Source: Ulota crispa (lineage: Eukaryota; Streptophyta; Bryopsida; Orthotrichales; Orthotrichaceae). From it: a stretch of 64,000 nt of DNA. Position 1 is the stretch's first letter, and every line of letters starts with the position of its first letter. Made by a program: the position numbers and the translations under genes. The notes beneath the pieces were generated by a model. It ran no database searches and was not told the DNA's origin. It saw only the letters and a list, made by a program, of their open reading frames with translations. The stretch covers positions 5,999,966 through 6,063,965 of the forward strand of contig OY987252.1 of the NCBI GenBank assembly GCA_963920765.1, in the 5' to 3' direction. Shown in pieces: positions 1-11,833 of the stretch.

Positions 1-85
1 CATAAGTGTGACTATAAAAATTTTACACCATGCCAAGACCACGTGTTCAAAATGCAAAAGACTGAAAATATGTAACCAAGGTTAG

Positions 86-1140
86 TTATGCTTCGCAAGG
101 CTTCCCAACCTTGTTGATTAAAGCAAAAGAAAGTGAATCATCTTTGGTTACAACTAAAGGTTCTTTATGATCATCCAAAATATCCTTCACAATACGCCAT
201 AAAGGCTTGATAACCTGTAAAAGTGCTGTAGCCAATATGAAATGTAACATTATGTTGGTCCAAAGCCAGCAATGTTGATGGGCAAATGACGCTAATGTTG
301 CGGCATCTACAAATGTTGGAAGACCAAGAATTTGACAAACATAATGGTCATCCTCTATCACTTTTGGCCGGTCATTGCCCAGTAGAGGTACATTCTTAAA
401 AATATACATAGATAGAGTGGTTTGATGGTTATACTACCATTATAATCCTCACCAACTTTATAAATAAGTTAGATTTTGGGTCATCTGAGCTTTGACCTGC
501 ATTTGCTCGTGAGTGACATTAGCAAAGCTACCCTGCTACAAGAAAATCAACGTGACCCAACCTCCTCAAATCCTCATCACTGATAAGGGTAATGTCTCTA
601 GGAAGCTGGCTAAAACATCTATGAATGAATGATTGAGGCAACTGCTCAAGAAATTGAGCCATCAACTTTTGAAAATAATGTTAAGCTGCTTTGGTAGGCA
701 CATAAGTGTAATCAATATGAATGTACCACCGATCTGTGAGCTCAGCCTCTAAAATGGCTGCCAATCCGATGCCAATGCCTCCAAAAAGCTTCACAAAAAT
801 AATTCCGTCTGCAAATGGGCGTTAATAGATAGGTTGTTCAAACATAAAATTGATGAATGTACAAGCCAAAGAGTAAAAAGAAATAGAAGCCGCAATGTCT
901 ATATAATGTGAAGACAACTCCTGACAACTAGTCCATGGTGACAAAGCATCCTTGTAATGCTGCTGTATAGTCAACAAAATCAGAAATTCTTGCCTATCTT
1001 TTGGAAATGCGGCAGCAAACGCCAAGATCTCCTCCAAAAGTGAAGAACCAAATAGAAAACTCTCCAAAGACGCTAAACATCCAAATATAACGTCAGCAGT
1101 CATAGATATAGTCGATGCTACAAATGCCACTTGAATCATC
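86..1140 (-). pseudogene. Cytosine-5 DNA methyltransferase domain of the retroelement fossil
   Basis: Several C5-methyltransferase signatures appear in the right order on the - strand. The S-adenosylmethionine-binding motif I (FGGIGIGLAA) lies at about 757-792. A motif II-like acidic strand (IDYTYVPTKAA) lies at about 683-725. A stretch reading LPRDITLISDEDLRRLG lies at about 549-610. An ENV-like motif VI (YIFKNVPLLGND) lies at about 372-409, and a motif VIII-like stretch (VDAATLASFAH) at about 285-320. In this family such enzymes transfer a methyl group to cytosine in DNA. The domain follows the protease-like segment directly, which suggests it was part of the element's polyprotein. It is broken and not expected to be active. 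It does not look like a copy of the plant MET1, CMT or DRM genes in its layout, because no BAH, chromo or UBA domains are visible around it. Confidence 0.65.
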
Positions 1141-1359
1141 TTTTTTCAACCGTCATTAGAAGACCAATTTGGTCTAATGTATGCATCTTCAGTCTAGTTA
1201 TGCATACCAAAACCAAGAGGTTAAAGAGCCTATTGACCCACCAAAATATTATAGTTGGTAGTATTGATGACCGTGCACCTCAAAGAAAAGTGAAAATATG
1301 CAGGTTTCACCCACTCAAAAAATTAGTTGTAGATGTTCTTTGATGTAACCCAAAGCACG

Positions 1360-1500
1360 CTTGTTGCCCAACAAAAGTGACAATAGTGAATGGACAAGGC
1401 ACCAAGCCCTTAGAAATCAAGCTAAATTCTGCTGCTAAATATTTGCCAATCATAATTGGTTGGGAACCTAAGTTTAATATCACCCTAAATGGAATAGCTC
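1360..1500 (-). pseudogene. Aspartic-protease-like segment of the retroelement fossil
   Basis: On the - strand a short segment reads VILNLGSQPIMIGKYLAAEF at about 1,430-1,492. It resembles the active-site loop of retroelement aspartic proteases (D[ST]G[AS] followed by a hydrophobic strand), and PCPFTIVTFVG follows. It lies between the gag remnant and the methyltransferase domain, where a pol-region protease would be expected. It is a fossil and part of a broken element. The assignment rests on this short motif and on position. Confidence 0.5.
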
Positions 1501-3017
1501 AATGATTTTACTCTCTACCACATGAAACCACAAACATCTCATTGTTGCTTACCAAACGAACAACACCTAGAGGTAGATGCATGGTTGAATGGCTCAAATT
1601 TAGCAAGAGTCTTTATTCTCAAAGTTCTTTAAGTGGGTTTAAGGATTTTGACTCAAATAATAATTTGCAATTTCATCAAGTGTCATAGTGGCTAAGTTGC
1701 CTCTTCATGTCTATAATGGACTTATAAACTCAATCCAACAGTCCAATGTTTCTAGATTTGTTTTTTTTGAAATTACCTACTACAGGCTATGTTCTAGGGC
1801 TTAGACTTAAATCAATCAAAGTTATTCAAAAAGTCCTTATTACTAAAAGCGGTCTTAGAACTCAAAAAAATATTCAAGTTGAAAATATATAGGAAAAAAA
1901 TAAAAGACAAAAGAGAAAAGGACTTTGTAAAATCTAAGGTTAAAAAAGGCATTAAAAAATCCTTTGCATACATTTAATACACATTTATAAAACAAGATTA
2001 GAAATTCTTAAAATTTTATCCAAATACCCATTTGAATCATAGTCCTTTGTATTCTCTTAAGTAACTAAACCATCTTTAAAAGTCCTTGAAAAACTTGCTG
2101 ATAGCAGAATTGTCATACTTATGTTTTTTCAAAAATCCTCCACACTTCTATAAAATGCCAAATAAGAAACTAAACAACATTATTGTAGTTACAATGAAGT
2201 TTAAGTTTCTACAATAGATTTTTTTTTTTTGAAAATTTCCAATGTACCTTTTAGGCATTTGAAAATTGGATGTGTGCAGTTTTTTAAAATGTGACACGAT
2301 TTTGAGCCATTCAATCATGCATTCACCCTTAGGTGTACAGATTGTTGCTATCTAATGGATCTTGTAGAAACATATGCAAAATAAGCTGCTCCTATTGCTA
2401 GAGATATATTCATAGTAGAAGAATGTGGTTTATGGTCATTTACAGGCTCACCAAATGCTGCAATGGTTTTCGCTGCAAGCTTGGCTTGTAGCTTTGTTTG
2501 AGCCTTTAAATCATCAATTGAAGAGGTCTTGGCTACAGCTTGAAAAATCTAAAAAGATGATATGTCTGCTTTCTATACAGAAACACGTTCCACCATATGA
2601 AAGACCTTAGAAGCCTGGAAACTAGGTGCCATCAACTCTGAACAAAAAAAAATTGGAATTTGTATAACATTATAAGCCTTGGTTTACAAAAAATTAGATG
2701 AGGCAAAACTTTCATGATGTGGAAATGCAACAACTAGGCGTTTGCCCATGGCAACAGCATCAGCCAAACCAAAAGATAATGGTAGGCGTGCTTGACCAAT
2801 AGAATCAGCAGGACTACTATGGCGTGAGTGTGAGATAGGCGTAACGTCTAGCACTGGAGAACCAACTGATCCTCTAGTAGTATGAAATTGAATAGTAGCT
2901 GTAGCTCTTAATTCTCTAGAGGTGCCAAATATGTAATATTTAGAGCTAGAATAACCAACTGTATACTTGGGAGATGTCACAAAATTTAAAGTTTGGGCCA
3001 ATCATTATAAGGGAAAC

Positions 3018-3153
3018 TGTCCAAAATGACAAAAACATGTCTAAATCAACATAGCTAAATCTACAAAAATTGTCCAATGTGACAGTCTTTTTGTCATTTT
3101 GGACACACTTAGTCAATTCGGATATGTCAATTATGACACAATTTCTTGTAGTG
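3018..3153. repeat. Small hairpin insertion with a CACTA-type end
   Basis: An 18-bp perfect inverted repeat lies at 3,018-3,035 and 3,088-3,105 (TGTCCAAAATGACAAAAA and its complement), with 52 bp between the arms. To its right, the - strand reads CACTACAAGAAATTGTG inward from 3,153, the hallmark terminus of CACTA transposons. The opposite terminus is not visible. I read this as a short non-autonomous, probably truncated, CACTA-related insertion inside the retroelement fossil. Confidence 0.4.
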
Positions 3154-3394
3154 AGTGATGTAGAGGTCTTGAGCTTTTGTTCAAATTCTGTTATTTTTTT
3201 TACTTTGTGACTTAGCAACCACAAAACTAGTTGGCTTCATCTCAGAATGAAGCTGAAAGCAGTGATGAACATCATGATTAGTGCCATCACAATTATTATA
3301 CTTCAAAGTCTTCTTTTTAGACGTAGTCTCACTCTTCACCTCTTCCTTATTCGTAACTTGGATGATTGAGAAGGCGTCTTGGATTTCTCTGAGC

Positions 3395-4022
3395 AATCTT
3401 TTTTGGCATGTCCATCTTGCCCACATTTCTAATAATGTACAGTCTTTTCTGATTTAGTATTCACCAAATTGCTAGCAACTGAAGGGATCTTCTTAGATTT
3501 GGAATAATTTGTCATTGAAGAGTCTATATTTGTGGCGTCATGATGACAAAGTGTCCAGTCACATCTCTAAACAATAGCAAAAGTTTGAGCTATATTAGCC
3601 ATACTTTCATAAGCAAAGATAATCCGAGGGGATACTAAATCTAGCAACTGCTTGTTGATCTTTGACAAAAAAAAATTTACAAGCTAACTCTTGGTGAAAA
3701 CTCCACCAAACTCAACAACAAACCGGGCCAAGCGAGTGTACATGGTTTGTGGCTTATCTTCATTCTCTCTCCAAAAATCATGGATACGTTGCATTTGATC
3801 ACAACGGAATCTGCCATACTCCACTTCTAAATGTGCAATAAATTGCGCTAGTGGATCAAATTGAGGTGGGTGACTAATTGTAGCCAGTGCCACTTGAATA
3901 TCTTGTACCATGCGCAACATGATAGATGGTATGGCACTCTCTGTCCTTGGTCCTAGAGCTATTGCCTTGTTTTTAATATCCTGAGAGATCCATAGCTCAC
4001 CTTCGTTATGCTTCTTCTCCAC
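3395..4022 (-). pseudogene. gag-like segment with zinc-knuckle remnant
   Basis: An open segment at 3,684-4,022 on the - strand encodes about 112 residues, including DPLAQFIAHLEVEYGRFRCD and a WRENEDKPQTMYTRLARF stretch. This helical, charged pattern with a conserved Tyr/Arg-Leu core is typical of Ty3/gypsy gag (retrotrans_gag) domains. At about 3,395-3,428 a CGQDGHAKKDC stretch resembles a CCHC nucleic-acid-binding knuckle. Gag builds the virus-like particle and the knuckle binds RNA. Both belong to the broken element described over the whole region. Confidence 0.6.
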
Positions 4023-4099
4023 TTTTACGACTAAGAAGACTAAAATAGCTACTGCGTCATCTTTGACAATTGAAACAAACTCTACTTGTGTCTCTCAAT

Positions 4100-6630
4100 C
4101 AAGCTGGACCTCAAGAAGTTCAAACTAATGAGCGTGGGTTCACTGCTTATAGGTCTGAAGGACTTTAAACTTTAAATGCTAAGGTGAAAGCTCAAAGGCA
4201 AACAAATTGTTAAAATGGGGCGACTTCTAGGGTGCTTTTCTTTCATCCATGTGCGGAAGCAAAGCCTCCAATCAAAAAGAGAAATCTCCTTGCATATCTT
4301 GAGAATTGATCATGCACCAAACTGCAATGATTGTCCTTCATATTGTCGGAAGTGCCTACACTCAAAACTCAAAGCCTATTAGTTGTATCCAACGTTGAAT
4401 CAGGTTAGAAAGCCTCGTTGGTATCTATTGCGAGGGCAATGTCTTCAGTGTGGTCACCCTCCAATTAATCTAGTGAAGGAGACTGATAATATTGGCTCCT
4501 AGTCTGCACCATTAACAAACTACCTGAGTACTTGCAACTATCTAAAGGCTGAGGGTAATCTGACCTACAATTTTCAATAAATAGTGTGGTTTACCAGTAA
4601 TAACATCCGGTGATCACATGTCCAATACATATAGAAAAAATCTTATCAACAATCATTTCGAACTTACTTTCACGGTTTATTCACCTCAATAAAAATACAA
4701 AATTGGACAATATTAGATATCTTCCAACAATAATGTCCGTAAATAAAGAAGGTACCAATAACAAAATTCAAAATACAAATATTGAATCTTCTTTTCTAAA
4801 TAACAGATAAGCAAAAATGAAACCTGCACAACTAGCCAAAAACGTCTAAAGAACAAGCTTTAGTAGTTCCACAAAGAGAATCAATTGCTGATCCTTGACC
4901 GCTTTCCTAAGAGGTCATCGCCATCCCGTCAAAGGTTGCATTTTAGATGATATAATCATCCACATGCGCTTTCTCTTTTGCCCAAAACTATCATCAAAGA
5001 TAGATAAGCAGAAAAGAAAACCAACACAACTGGCACACGCCTATTGTTGGTGGCAAGTAGCAAAATGAAATACAACACCTGCAATCCAATGCCACCTCTC
5101 TCTAAATCCTTTCAATACTCTAGAAACATATAGAAATGATGAGAAGAGAATAGAAGAGAAAATTAGAAGAAAGTGTGAGAAACTATCTAACTCAATGGTC
5201 AATTGAATACTCTAAATCTCATTTAAACCCAAAACTAATGTGCAAACAATGCACAAATAAAAATTAGAAATCCTCTGAAATTCTATTATCAAGATTTCAT
5301 TTCAAAAATTTCAGAAATTTTGGATCAATATGGATTTTCAAGGTACGAGAGGTCTTCAAAAGCAAATTCTAAAATGTTGTTTCAAGGAAAGAATTGGATT
5401 TAAAGGCTTCTTGAATTATTATTTTTTCAAAAAAACCAACTAAGAAAATGCTATGTGGAATTAATAAAGACCGGAGGTGTCTAGAGAACTTTAGAAGGGT
5501 GAAACAAATTTGAAAGGAATAAAACTTGAAAGGAGGGGGTTGAAACTTCAGCTGGAGTTGCTGCTCCCGGCAAACTACTGCTTGGATGCCTGGCTGCTCA
5601 AGCCCCAGCTTTCCGACCTGCTGCAACCTATTGGCTTTGGGCGCTGCTCCAAAACCCTAATTTTTTTTTGGTTAATTATCATGTCTGCCTCTGACACCAA
5701 TATGGTCCAGCCGTTGCTGTGCTGGACTTGTTACTCTTCTAAATCCTAATTCCTGTCTCTTGTTGTTGCCGGCCACCATTAACTGCAATTTTGCCCGCTT
5801 GCTTGCTCGTCGATGCAACTTGAGTTTCCTAGACTCTTCAAAACCCTAATATCCAAAGCTCTACATCTTGCAGTCATTACATTGCCCCATGCCATAGCTC
5901 GTCGCTCTATCGCCCATGTTTTGCGTTGACTCTGCTCCGCATTGACCGACTTTGTGTTGACTTGCGTTCTGCGACTAACTCCTGAAATCCTAGTCGCTGC
6001 CACTACTGGTGGGCTGCAATTCCTAGAGTTGCTAGTCGGTTCCTCCGATTTGCTCTAATCTTGGCCAAGCAAGCTGCTAGAAACCCTAGGCTTGCCGCAA
6101 TGCTCTACGCCCATCACTCTCATGCTCACAACTTCCGATTACTCAAACTTTGTTTTGTACTCCGGTATAGTTCACACCAAATTCTAAATTACTCAAACAA
6201 CAAATTCAAAATCAAAAACTCAAAATCCAAAATCTTTGTAAACCACAAAGATTTAAAAACAAAAAGAAAGTGGGATTCTTTGCCAAGTGATAAGATAAGA
6301 AATCTAGGCACAATTGTTAATCGAGCTATTTCTCACTCCGCTTGCAGGAAAATCTAAGAGTGCAAGGAGAATACCAGAAAGAAAGTGTATAACTTGTGAA
6401 AATAATAACAAACATTCTCTCTCTGAAACAACCTCACAAGATTTAACTTGGCAAAGAATGCCAAGTTAGGGAAGCAACATACTTTAACTACCCCAAACCC
6501 TAATTGGCTTTAAAAGGAGGTGCCAAAGGCCCTAAAGTTCCTTAAACCAACCAAAAGTAAAGACCATCTAAACAATGGTCTACATCCAATGAGGCATAGC
6601 CGCAATGCCACATCACATGACAAATTGTAA
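4100..6630. other. No gene recognised; possible retroelement leader
   Basis: No supported coding region. The stretch contains several plant-style AAACCCTA (telobox-like) motifs near 5,652, 5,841 and 6,081. On the - strand near 5,682-5,699, TGGTGTCAGAGGCAG resembles a primer-binding site complementary to initiator tRNA-Met, and it lies upstream of the gag segment in the right orientation. That would make part of 5.7-6.4 kb a 5' LTR, but no second LTR copy is in view, so this stays a weak suggestion. Confidence 0.25.
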
Positions 6631-6792
6631 GAAGAAGATTGGACATTAGTTAGAGATTGATTGGATATCAGCTTAAGATTGATTGGATATCAGCTTGAGA
6701 TTGATTGGATATCAGCTTGACATTGATTGGACATCAACTTGACATTGATTAAACATCAGCTGGAGATTGATTAGACATCAACTGGAGACTGG
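6631..6792. repeat. 22-bp tandem repeat, about 7 units
   Basis: Six clear consecutive 22-bp units run from 6,653 to 6,784, based on GATTGATTGGATATCAGCTT with drift to ACATCAACTT or ACATCAGCTG in later units. A degenerate unit lies before them and a partial one after. The first units are nearly identical and the later ones diverge. Since 22 is not a multiple of three and stops occur in all frames, it is not a protein repeat. Confidence 0.9.
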
Positions 6793-8379
6793 ATGTGGAA
6801 AAAACAAGCAACAATTTCAACGTCAATACTTGGAGGGTGTTTGTATTACTAAATGTGGTGTGCAGGACACTCAATCTACAATGGGCAGCATAGGGGTTCA
6901 ATTCCCCATTGAGTGACCTACAAATTTATTAGCATTTGTTTAAAGATTCAAGGTAATGCAACATACCATTTTTGCTTACATTCTAAAAGTGCTTATTTGT
7001 TTCCAAGATGATGAGTAAACCACTCTATTGTTTGATTATATTTTCTAGAGCATCTAACAAAACCCCATTGCAATGTTATTCATGACTTCTCATAAAAAAC
7101 ACCAAGAGGGGGAGATTGTGATCAAAGTTGATAAGGGTAATGATCTGCTGTAGTGTTTTTGTTATTTGAAATTCCATATTAGAAGATTTGAGAAGGTACT
7201 ATTGTATACCAAAAAGCTCAGTAATGGTGGGCTTATTCTTGAGATAAACTCAAATGACATGTTTGCTAACCCTTTTTTTGTACACCTTCTTTTTTCAAGT
7301 AGTTTAAATATTGCTTCCATATTTGAGCATAGAAGTCACATAGAAATTGTGTTGTTGATTTGTAATTGAGTTACTTTGAGACAACATTGTGTAATTTATT
7401 TAATATGAATATTGAGGATATTAACCAATATTTTGTTTACTTGCTTTTAATTTTCTGTGATGCTCATTAATGATGAAACGAGCATATTGTAGTTGGTTTT
7501 ATAGAGAAAAGTTACTAGAGCTTAGCTGAGTCTTGTCTTTTTGGCACAGCCATGTAAAAGCCAAATCCATGATGAAGACCTTGAGTTGCTTTAGAGACAT
7601 GGCTGATTCCACCACTATGTGATTTCACAAATGTTGTAAATCGCGTAAGTATTCCTTATTATACATCAACATTTTGGCACCAACAACATTATAATGAGTT
7701 CAATACCTTCTAGGACTTTGCAAATATGGAACTCAACAAGGTAGTAGTGTTATTTTTAGCTGTGGTTTCCTTTGATTTAACTAAAGATGCCTCTACACGT
7801 GCAATAGGAAACTAAATATTTGGATCTCATGCGGGAGAAAAATTATCCAGTTATTCTTATTTCCATTTTTGTTTTAATGTGAGTGTAGAGCTATGTATTT
7901 TCAATTTGCATTTTTAATTTACATTTAGTCCAAGTTTAGCATGATAACTAATAAAATAAAACAACTATAGAAGATGGATTTTAAACATTGCTAATTCACG
8001 TAGTTTAGAATGAATTAAAAAAACTTGGAAGTTGCCATTTATATCTCAATAAGCTACAAGACATGTAGCTGAATGTTTCTAGTCAAAGAAAATTTTGTAG
8101 CCAAAATACTAAACAAAAAGAGAAACTATTGCAATGTGCCCATTACAAATTACAAAGTGGGTAGCAATATTTTTTACCTGCAACCCACGATTTTGGCAAA
8201 TGAAGCTCAAAATAAAAAATCAATTTGAGAGCGCTAGGATGGACTCATGAGAATGAATAAATGGATGAATGTATGTAGTGCACGGATGGTGAACCGGCAA
8301 TTGTCGGTCAGGGAGCTATTGATATCCGGTCGAATTGGAGGCGGCTTGAGGCGGGGAGTGCCGGGTTGGGGCTTCGATG
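6793..8379. other. AT-rich spacer, no gene seen
   Basis: Only short open frames without recognisable protein features. From about 8,240 the base composition becomes GC-rich, which may mark the upstream region of the next gene. Confidence 0.5.
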
Positions 8380-8437
8380 GAGGAGGCCGGGAGTGGAGGA
8401 GGCCGGGAGTGGAGGAGGCCGGGAGTGGAGGAGGGCG
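8380..8437. repeat. 16-bp GC-rich tandem repeat, about 3.5 units
   Basis: The unit GAGGAGGCCGGGAGTG is repeated exactly three times (8,380-8,395, 8,396-8,411, 8,412-8,427) and a partial fourth copy follows. It sits in the GC-rich stretch about 1.6 kb upstream of the HAC start codon. Confidence 0.9.
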
Positions 8438-10047
8438 TCGCAAGGGGGATGGCGAGATCGTCGTTCTTGAAAGCCGGAGTTGCTGTGGGTACTGGTGGCT
8501 TTTGCCTGACGAGCCTGCCTTTGCTCCTTGCATCGACTCTGCCCCCGCGTTTTTTTTCAAAGGCAGTGTATGTGTTACATAGCTGAGATAAAAACTTTCC
8601 CTTGTCTGTCTCGCTCGTAACTTATTTTGCTAGGTTATGCCAATATATCCGCTGCTCCCATGTGCAGCATCACCGCTTATTGTAACAGTTGGCGAGGCTT
8701 TCCTGCTCTCCTCTGTGCCTTTTCTGGTCCTCTTGTCATTTCATTTTTGTATAGGTAAATATCCACATCTTCTCTTTCCTTGTTCTGCTTCTAACGTATG
8801 TTGTTTTTCTCGTTTTTCCTCGTAACCCTCAACGGCGTGTACTGTCCATGTTCTCTCTGTTTGCGTCCCTGTCTTCCACTAGGTCGTCGCTGTGACCAAG
8901 TCAGAAATAAAATGAGAGTTTTCTAGGTTGTTCACGCCTCCCCTTCGCCGCTCTCGTGACACGCCAACAATCATCCTAGTGAATTAGATAATATTTGGTC
9001 CGCCCATGGTTTTGGGGGTGCGCAATTTAGCAAACCCTCAGATTCTTATTTTCAAATAATACGGTATCCTCTACTCTGCGTATATGGATTGCTGCACGTA
9101 CGAGTACTTTAAGGTTCTACTCGACAAATCTAAGGCAATTCAGTCTCATACTTCTCTCCACTTTGTGCCCCAGGTTAGCAATTCGGCAATTAAGCATCTC
9201 GTGTACTTTTGACTTGTTTGTTGGCATAGGACTCCCTTTCTAGGTATAGAGACTACCCCCTTTTGCGATAACCTTTCCTGATGTGTCGTGAACAATTGTG
9301 GGGTCATATGGTCGCCGGACTTGCTACACTGTTCTCATCGAGTTTCTAGTTTCTAAACCCCGCCAAGTATGAGTATGCTATCCATTTATTTCTAACGTGA
9401 TTGACGTCATCGTTGTGTTGCGAATTTATTTTGATTTGCAAAACTTCTTGAACCTTCGTTGTGTAAGCTGACGAATGGGATCCATAAGCTTTATGTTTCA
9501 GAAACTGCTTATGAATACGTATTTGTAAGTTCCTCTAGGAGATTTTTGCTAAATTTGGAGACTTTCCATGCGTCACTTTGGCACGCATTTGCTACCTTCC
9601 GTCAACTCACAGTCGCCTTGCCTCGAGATTGATGATTGAGAGTTGGTACTTGGATTCATGGGGGCAGGGGGTGTGGCCCCTTTCACTGATCCAAGGTTTT
9701 GCAAAGTCGACCCGCATTGCTCTCTAATACATTTTTTATGGGGGTTTCTCCATGGATGCCTTGATTGCAGGGTGGATCGACACTGGGGAAGGACCTGGGG
9801 CTGGAATTTAGAAAGGCTTCGGGTGGAATATGATTGACAGGGCATTCAAGGACAGTCAGGCTCGTGAAGCACGGGGTGAGGCTAGATGTAGTAAAATTTG
9901 CTGACAAGGTTACAATGGTTTTCAAGTACAGGGGCAGAGTTAGAAGGCGACGTAGGTAAATGGAGTGGTCAGTCAGGTAGTTTTTTTATCGGTGTACGAA
10001 TACGGGAGGAGATTCAGGTGCTTGAGGAATTGAGAAGAGTATCAGAA
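8438..10047 (+). promoter_or_regulatory. Probable promoter and 5' leader region of the HAC gene
   Basis: This stretch is richer in G+C than the spacers to its left and ends at the HAC start codon. Plant HAC genes usually have a long 5' leader, often with an intron, so transcription probably starts here. No TATA box or leader splice site can be fixed from sequence alone. The open frames inside look accidental. Confidence 0.35.
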
Positions 10048-11833
10048 ATGCAGACACGAACACATGTTCCAGGGCCAGTTCTAAATCAGGTAGCACGCGG
10101 GTCTCAGCAGAATGGAAATGCTCCCAACGTTCCTGCTTTGCCCTGGCCGCGGTGGCAATCGGAGCAGGACACAGGTCTCCGTCGTCATATCGTGGACAAT
10201 ATGTGAGTGCCTTGTGTGTTTAGTTCGTGATGTCTTGATAAACGTGTTGATGATGTCTGATGCGGCAGCTCAAGGTTTGGACTTGTGGCTTGCACGTGGA
10301 TGTATTCCTGGGGGCCGATCAGTTCATATGCATTCGACCAAAAATGAAGTTTGTTTTGGAACTCCGTGAGGTCCTTCTGCTCAGTGTATGATCTTGGAGT
10401 TTTTGATTATGTGAAGACTAGAGAGTGGCTTGTGAAGCCGTATAGTTGTAGTGGTTTCTTACAATCTCTGACAACGCAGCTAAGTAGGCACAATTTGACC
10501 CTTAGAATAGTTCATTGTTATAGCATTTCAGAAACTGAATCCTTATGCTTCGTAACGCTTTTGTCGAAGATTATTGACATTCATGCAACATATTAATGCT
10601 CCGTGAGTTGGTAGGTCGATATTAGAGAAATCGGCTGCATAGAAAGGATGTTAACAGAATTGTGACTTCCTTTTTTCGCTGAGGTTATTGATAAAATGCA
10701 GTGTTTATTCCAGCTGTATCTTATCACTATTCTGTGGTGGCGAACGATTGAATATATTCATTAATTGAGACGCGAGTGAGATTGGAGCCAGGGGCTTCGA
10801 TGTACGCTGTCCTGTCGCTTCAGATCGAGCACATGTGAAATTCTACAGATTTTTTTACACGTACTTGATCCAAGTTCGCCTGAAATATCAATTTGTTGAT
10901 TTGAGATTCCTATTTTCGTTGGTATAGGCTTATGATAAACCGGAGTTATCAATGTGGCGATTATCATGGGTTACGAAGTGGCCCGGTGGATGAATTTTCG
11001 CTACTCACTGTCGTTTGCAATGCCTGCATAGTTTTTTAGATTAACAAAGTTATCATGTAACCTTCGTTTCCGTTTGCTAGGGTTCCTGTAGTCTTTGTTC
11101 AACTTTTTGCTTTGTGACTGAGGAGTTGAAGAATTCTCCCCTTTCTTCTTGATACTCTCCTACAGGAGTATGAATGTTCTTGGTTCGATGTGTGGAACCC
11201 GGTTTTATGTCTATGCAACGTCGTTCATGGCACAATGATTTGTAAAGATTTTGTTCTTACTGTTTTAGGTCTTTGGTCAGGCTTATGAGCTTACATCTAT
11301 ATATTAATTTGTTCATCAAAACTTGAAGTTTTAAGGTTGTATACGCACATGACATGGCTGATATGTTGGCTTTTGTGCATTCAACAGACTGCAGCTCTTC
11401 AAGAACCGGAAACCCCATGTTACTCCTGAATGGCAGCAAAAGCTCCCTGACTTTGTGAAGCGGCTGGAAGAAGCTTTGTATAAGAATGCACCTAGTAAGG
11501 TTTGTGCTTTTGATACCCCAATTGGAGTTTGGTGTTATTCAGAGTTCTTGTTTGGAGCTCTCTTTCGGTTCCAGTTTGTATCTAATTAGTACCTAGCCAT
11601 ATGTTGTGACGTCCACCTTATTCACTATTAATATTGGTAACACTATTAACAAATCCGTTTCGGTTAGACGTTGTTTCACTACTTGTCGTTGATACGGTAA
11701 GGGCATGTTTCATTGTTTTGCTGTAGTAGTAAAATGAATGTGTTAATGAATATATATTGCTGCTGGCATTCTGTAGGATGAATATGCAGACCTTAAGACA
11801 CTGGAACAGCGGCTGCAGTCTGTCGCACGGCGC
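10048..11833 (+). other. HAC N-terminal KIX-like helical region (residues 1-108)
   Basis: Residues 1-108 come from exons 1, 2 and the start of exon 3. They include [30 protein letters not shown] and [20 protein letters not shown], matching the helical block at the start of plant HAC proteins that has been proposed to be KIX-like. The Ile codon of VDNIL is split across the first intron (AT at 10,202, A at 11,388), which confirms that splice join. The segment is more diverged from HAC1 than the C-terminal half. Confidence 0.7.

Larger units (their letters stand above)
1..4100 (-). mobile_element. LTR-retrotransposon fossil carrying a cytosine methyltransferase
   Basis: Read on the - strand, this stretch shows in order a gag-like segment (about 3,600-4,022), a CCHC-type zinc-knuckle remnant (about 3,395-3,428), an aspartic-protease-like segment (about 1,360-1,500) and a cytosine-5 methyltransferase-like domain (about 1,140 down to 86). 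The order gag, protease, further enzyme on one strand is that of an LTR retrotransposon; the gag style suggests Ty3/gypsy. The element runs off the left edge of the window, so reverse transcriptase and integrase, if present, lie outside. It is broken, with several breaks, and looks old. A small CACTA-ended insertion sits inside it at about 3,018-3,153. I infer a single element from shared strand and order. No LTR pair was seen. The alternative is that unrelated fragments lie next to each other. Confidence 0.65.

Noticed and set aside
5640-6090. AAACCCTA motifs suggesting telomeric sequence
   Set aside because: Only isolated single copies, typical of plant promoter teloboxes or chance. No tandem array.
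6631-6792. Tandem array considered as CRISPR-like
   Set aside because: Units are contiguous with no spacers, and the context is a plant nuclear genome.
8247-8586. Overlapping open frames in the GC-rich stretch
   Set aside because: Openness is explained by GC-rich composition and the 16-bp repeat. No recognisable protein features.
8637-8825. Hydrophobic open frame resembling a small membrane protein
   Set aside because: Pyrimidine-rich DNA produces Leu/Ser/Phe by chance. It lies in the likely HAC leader region and has no splice or family support.
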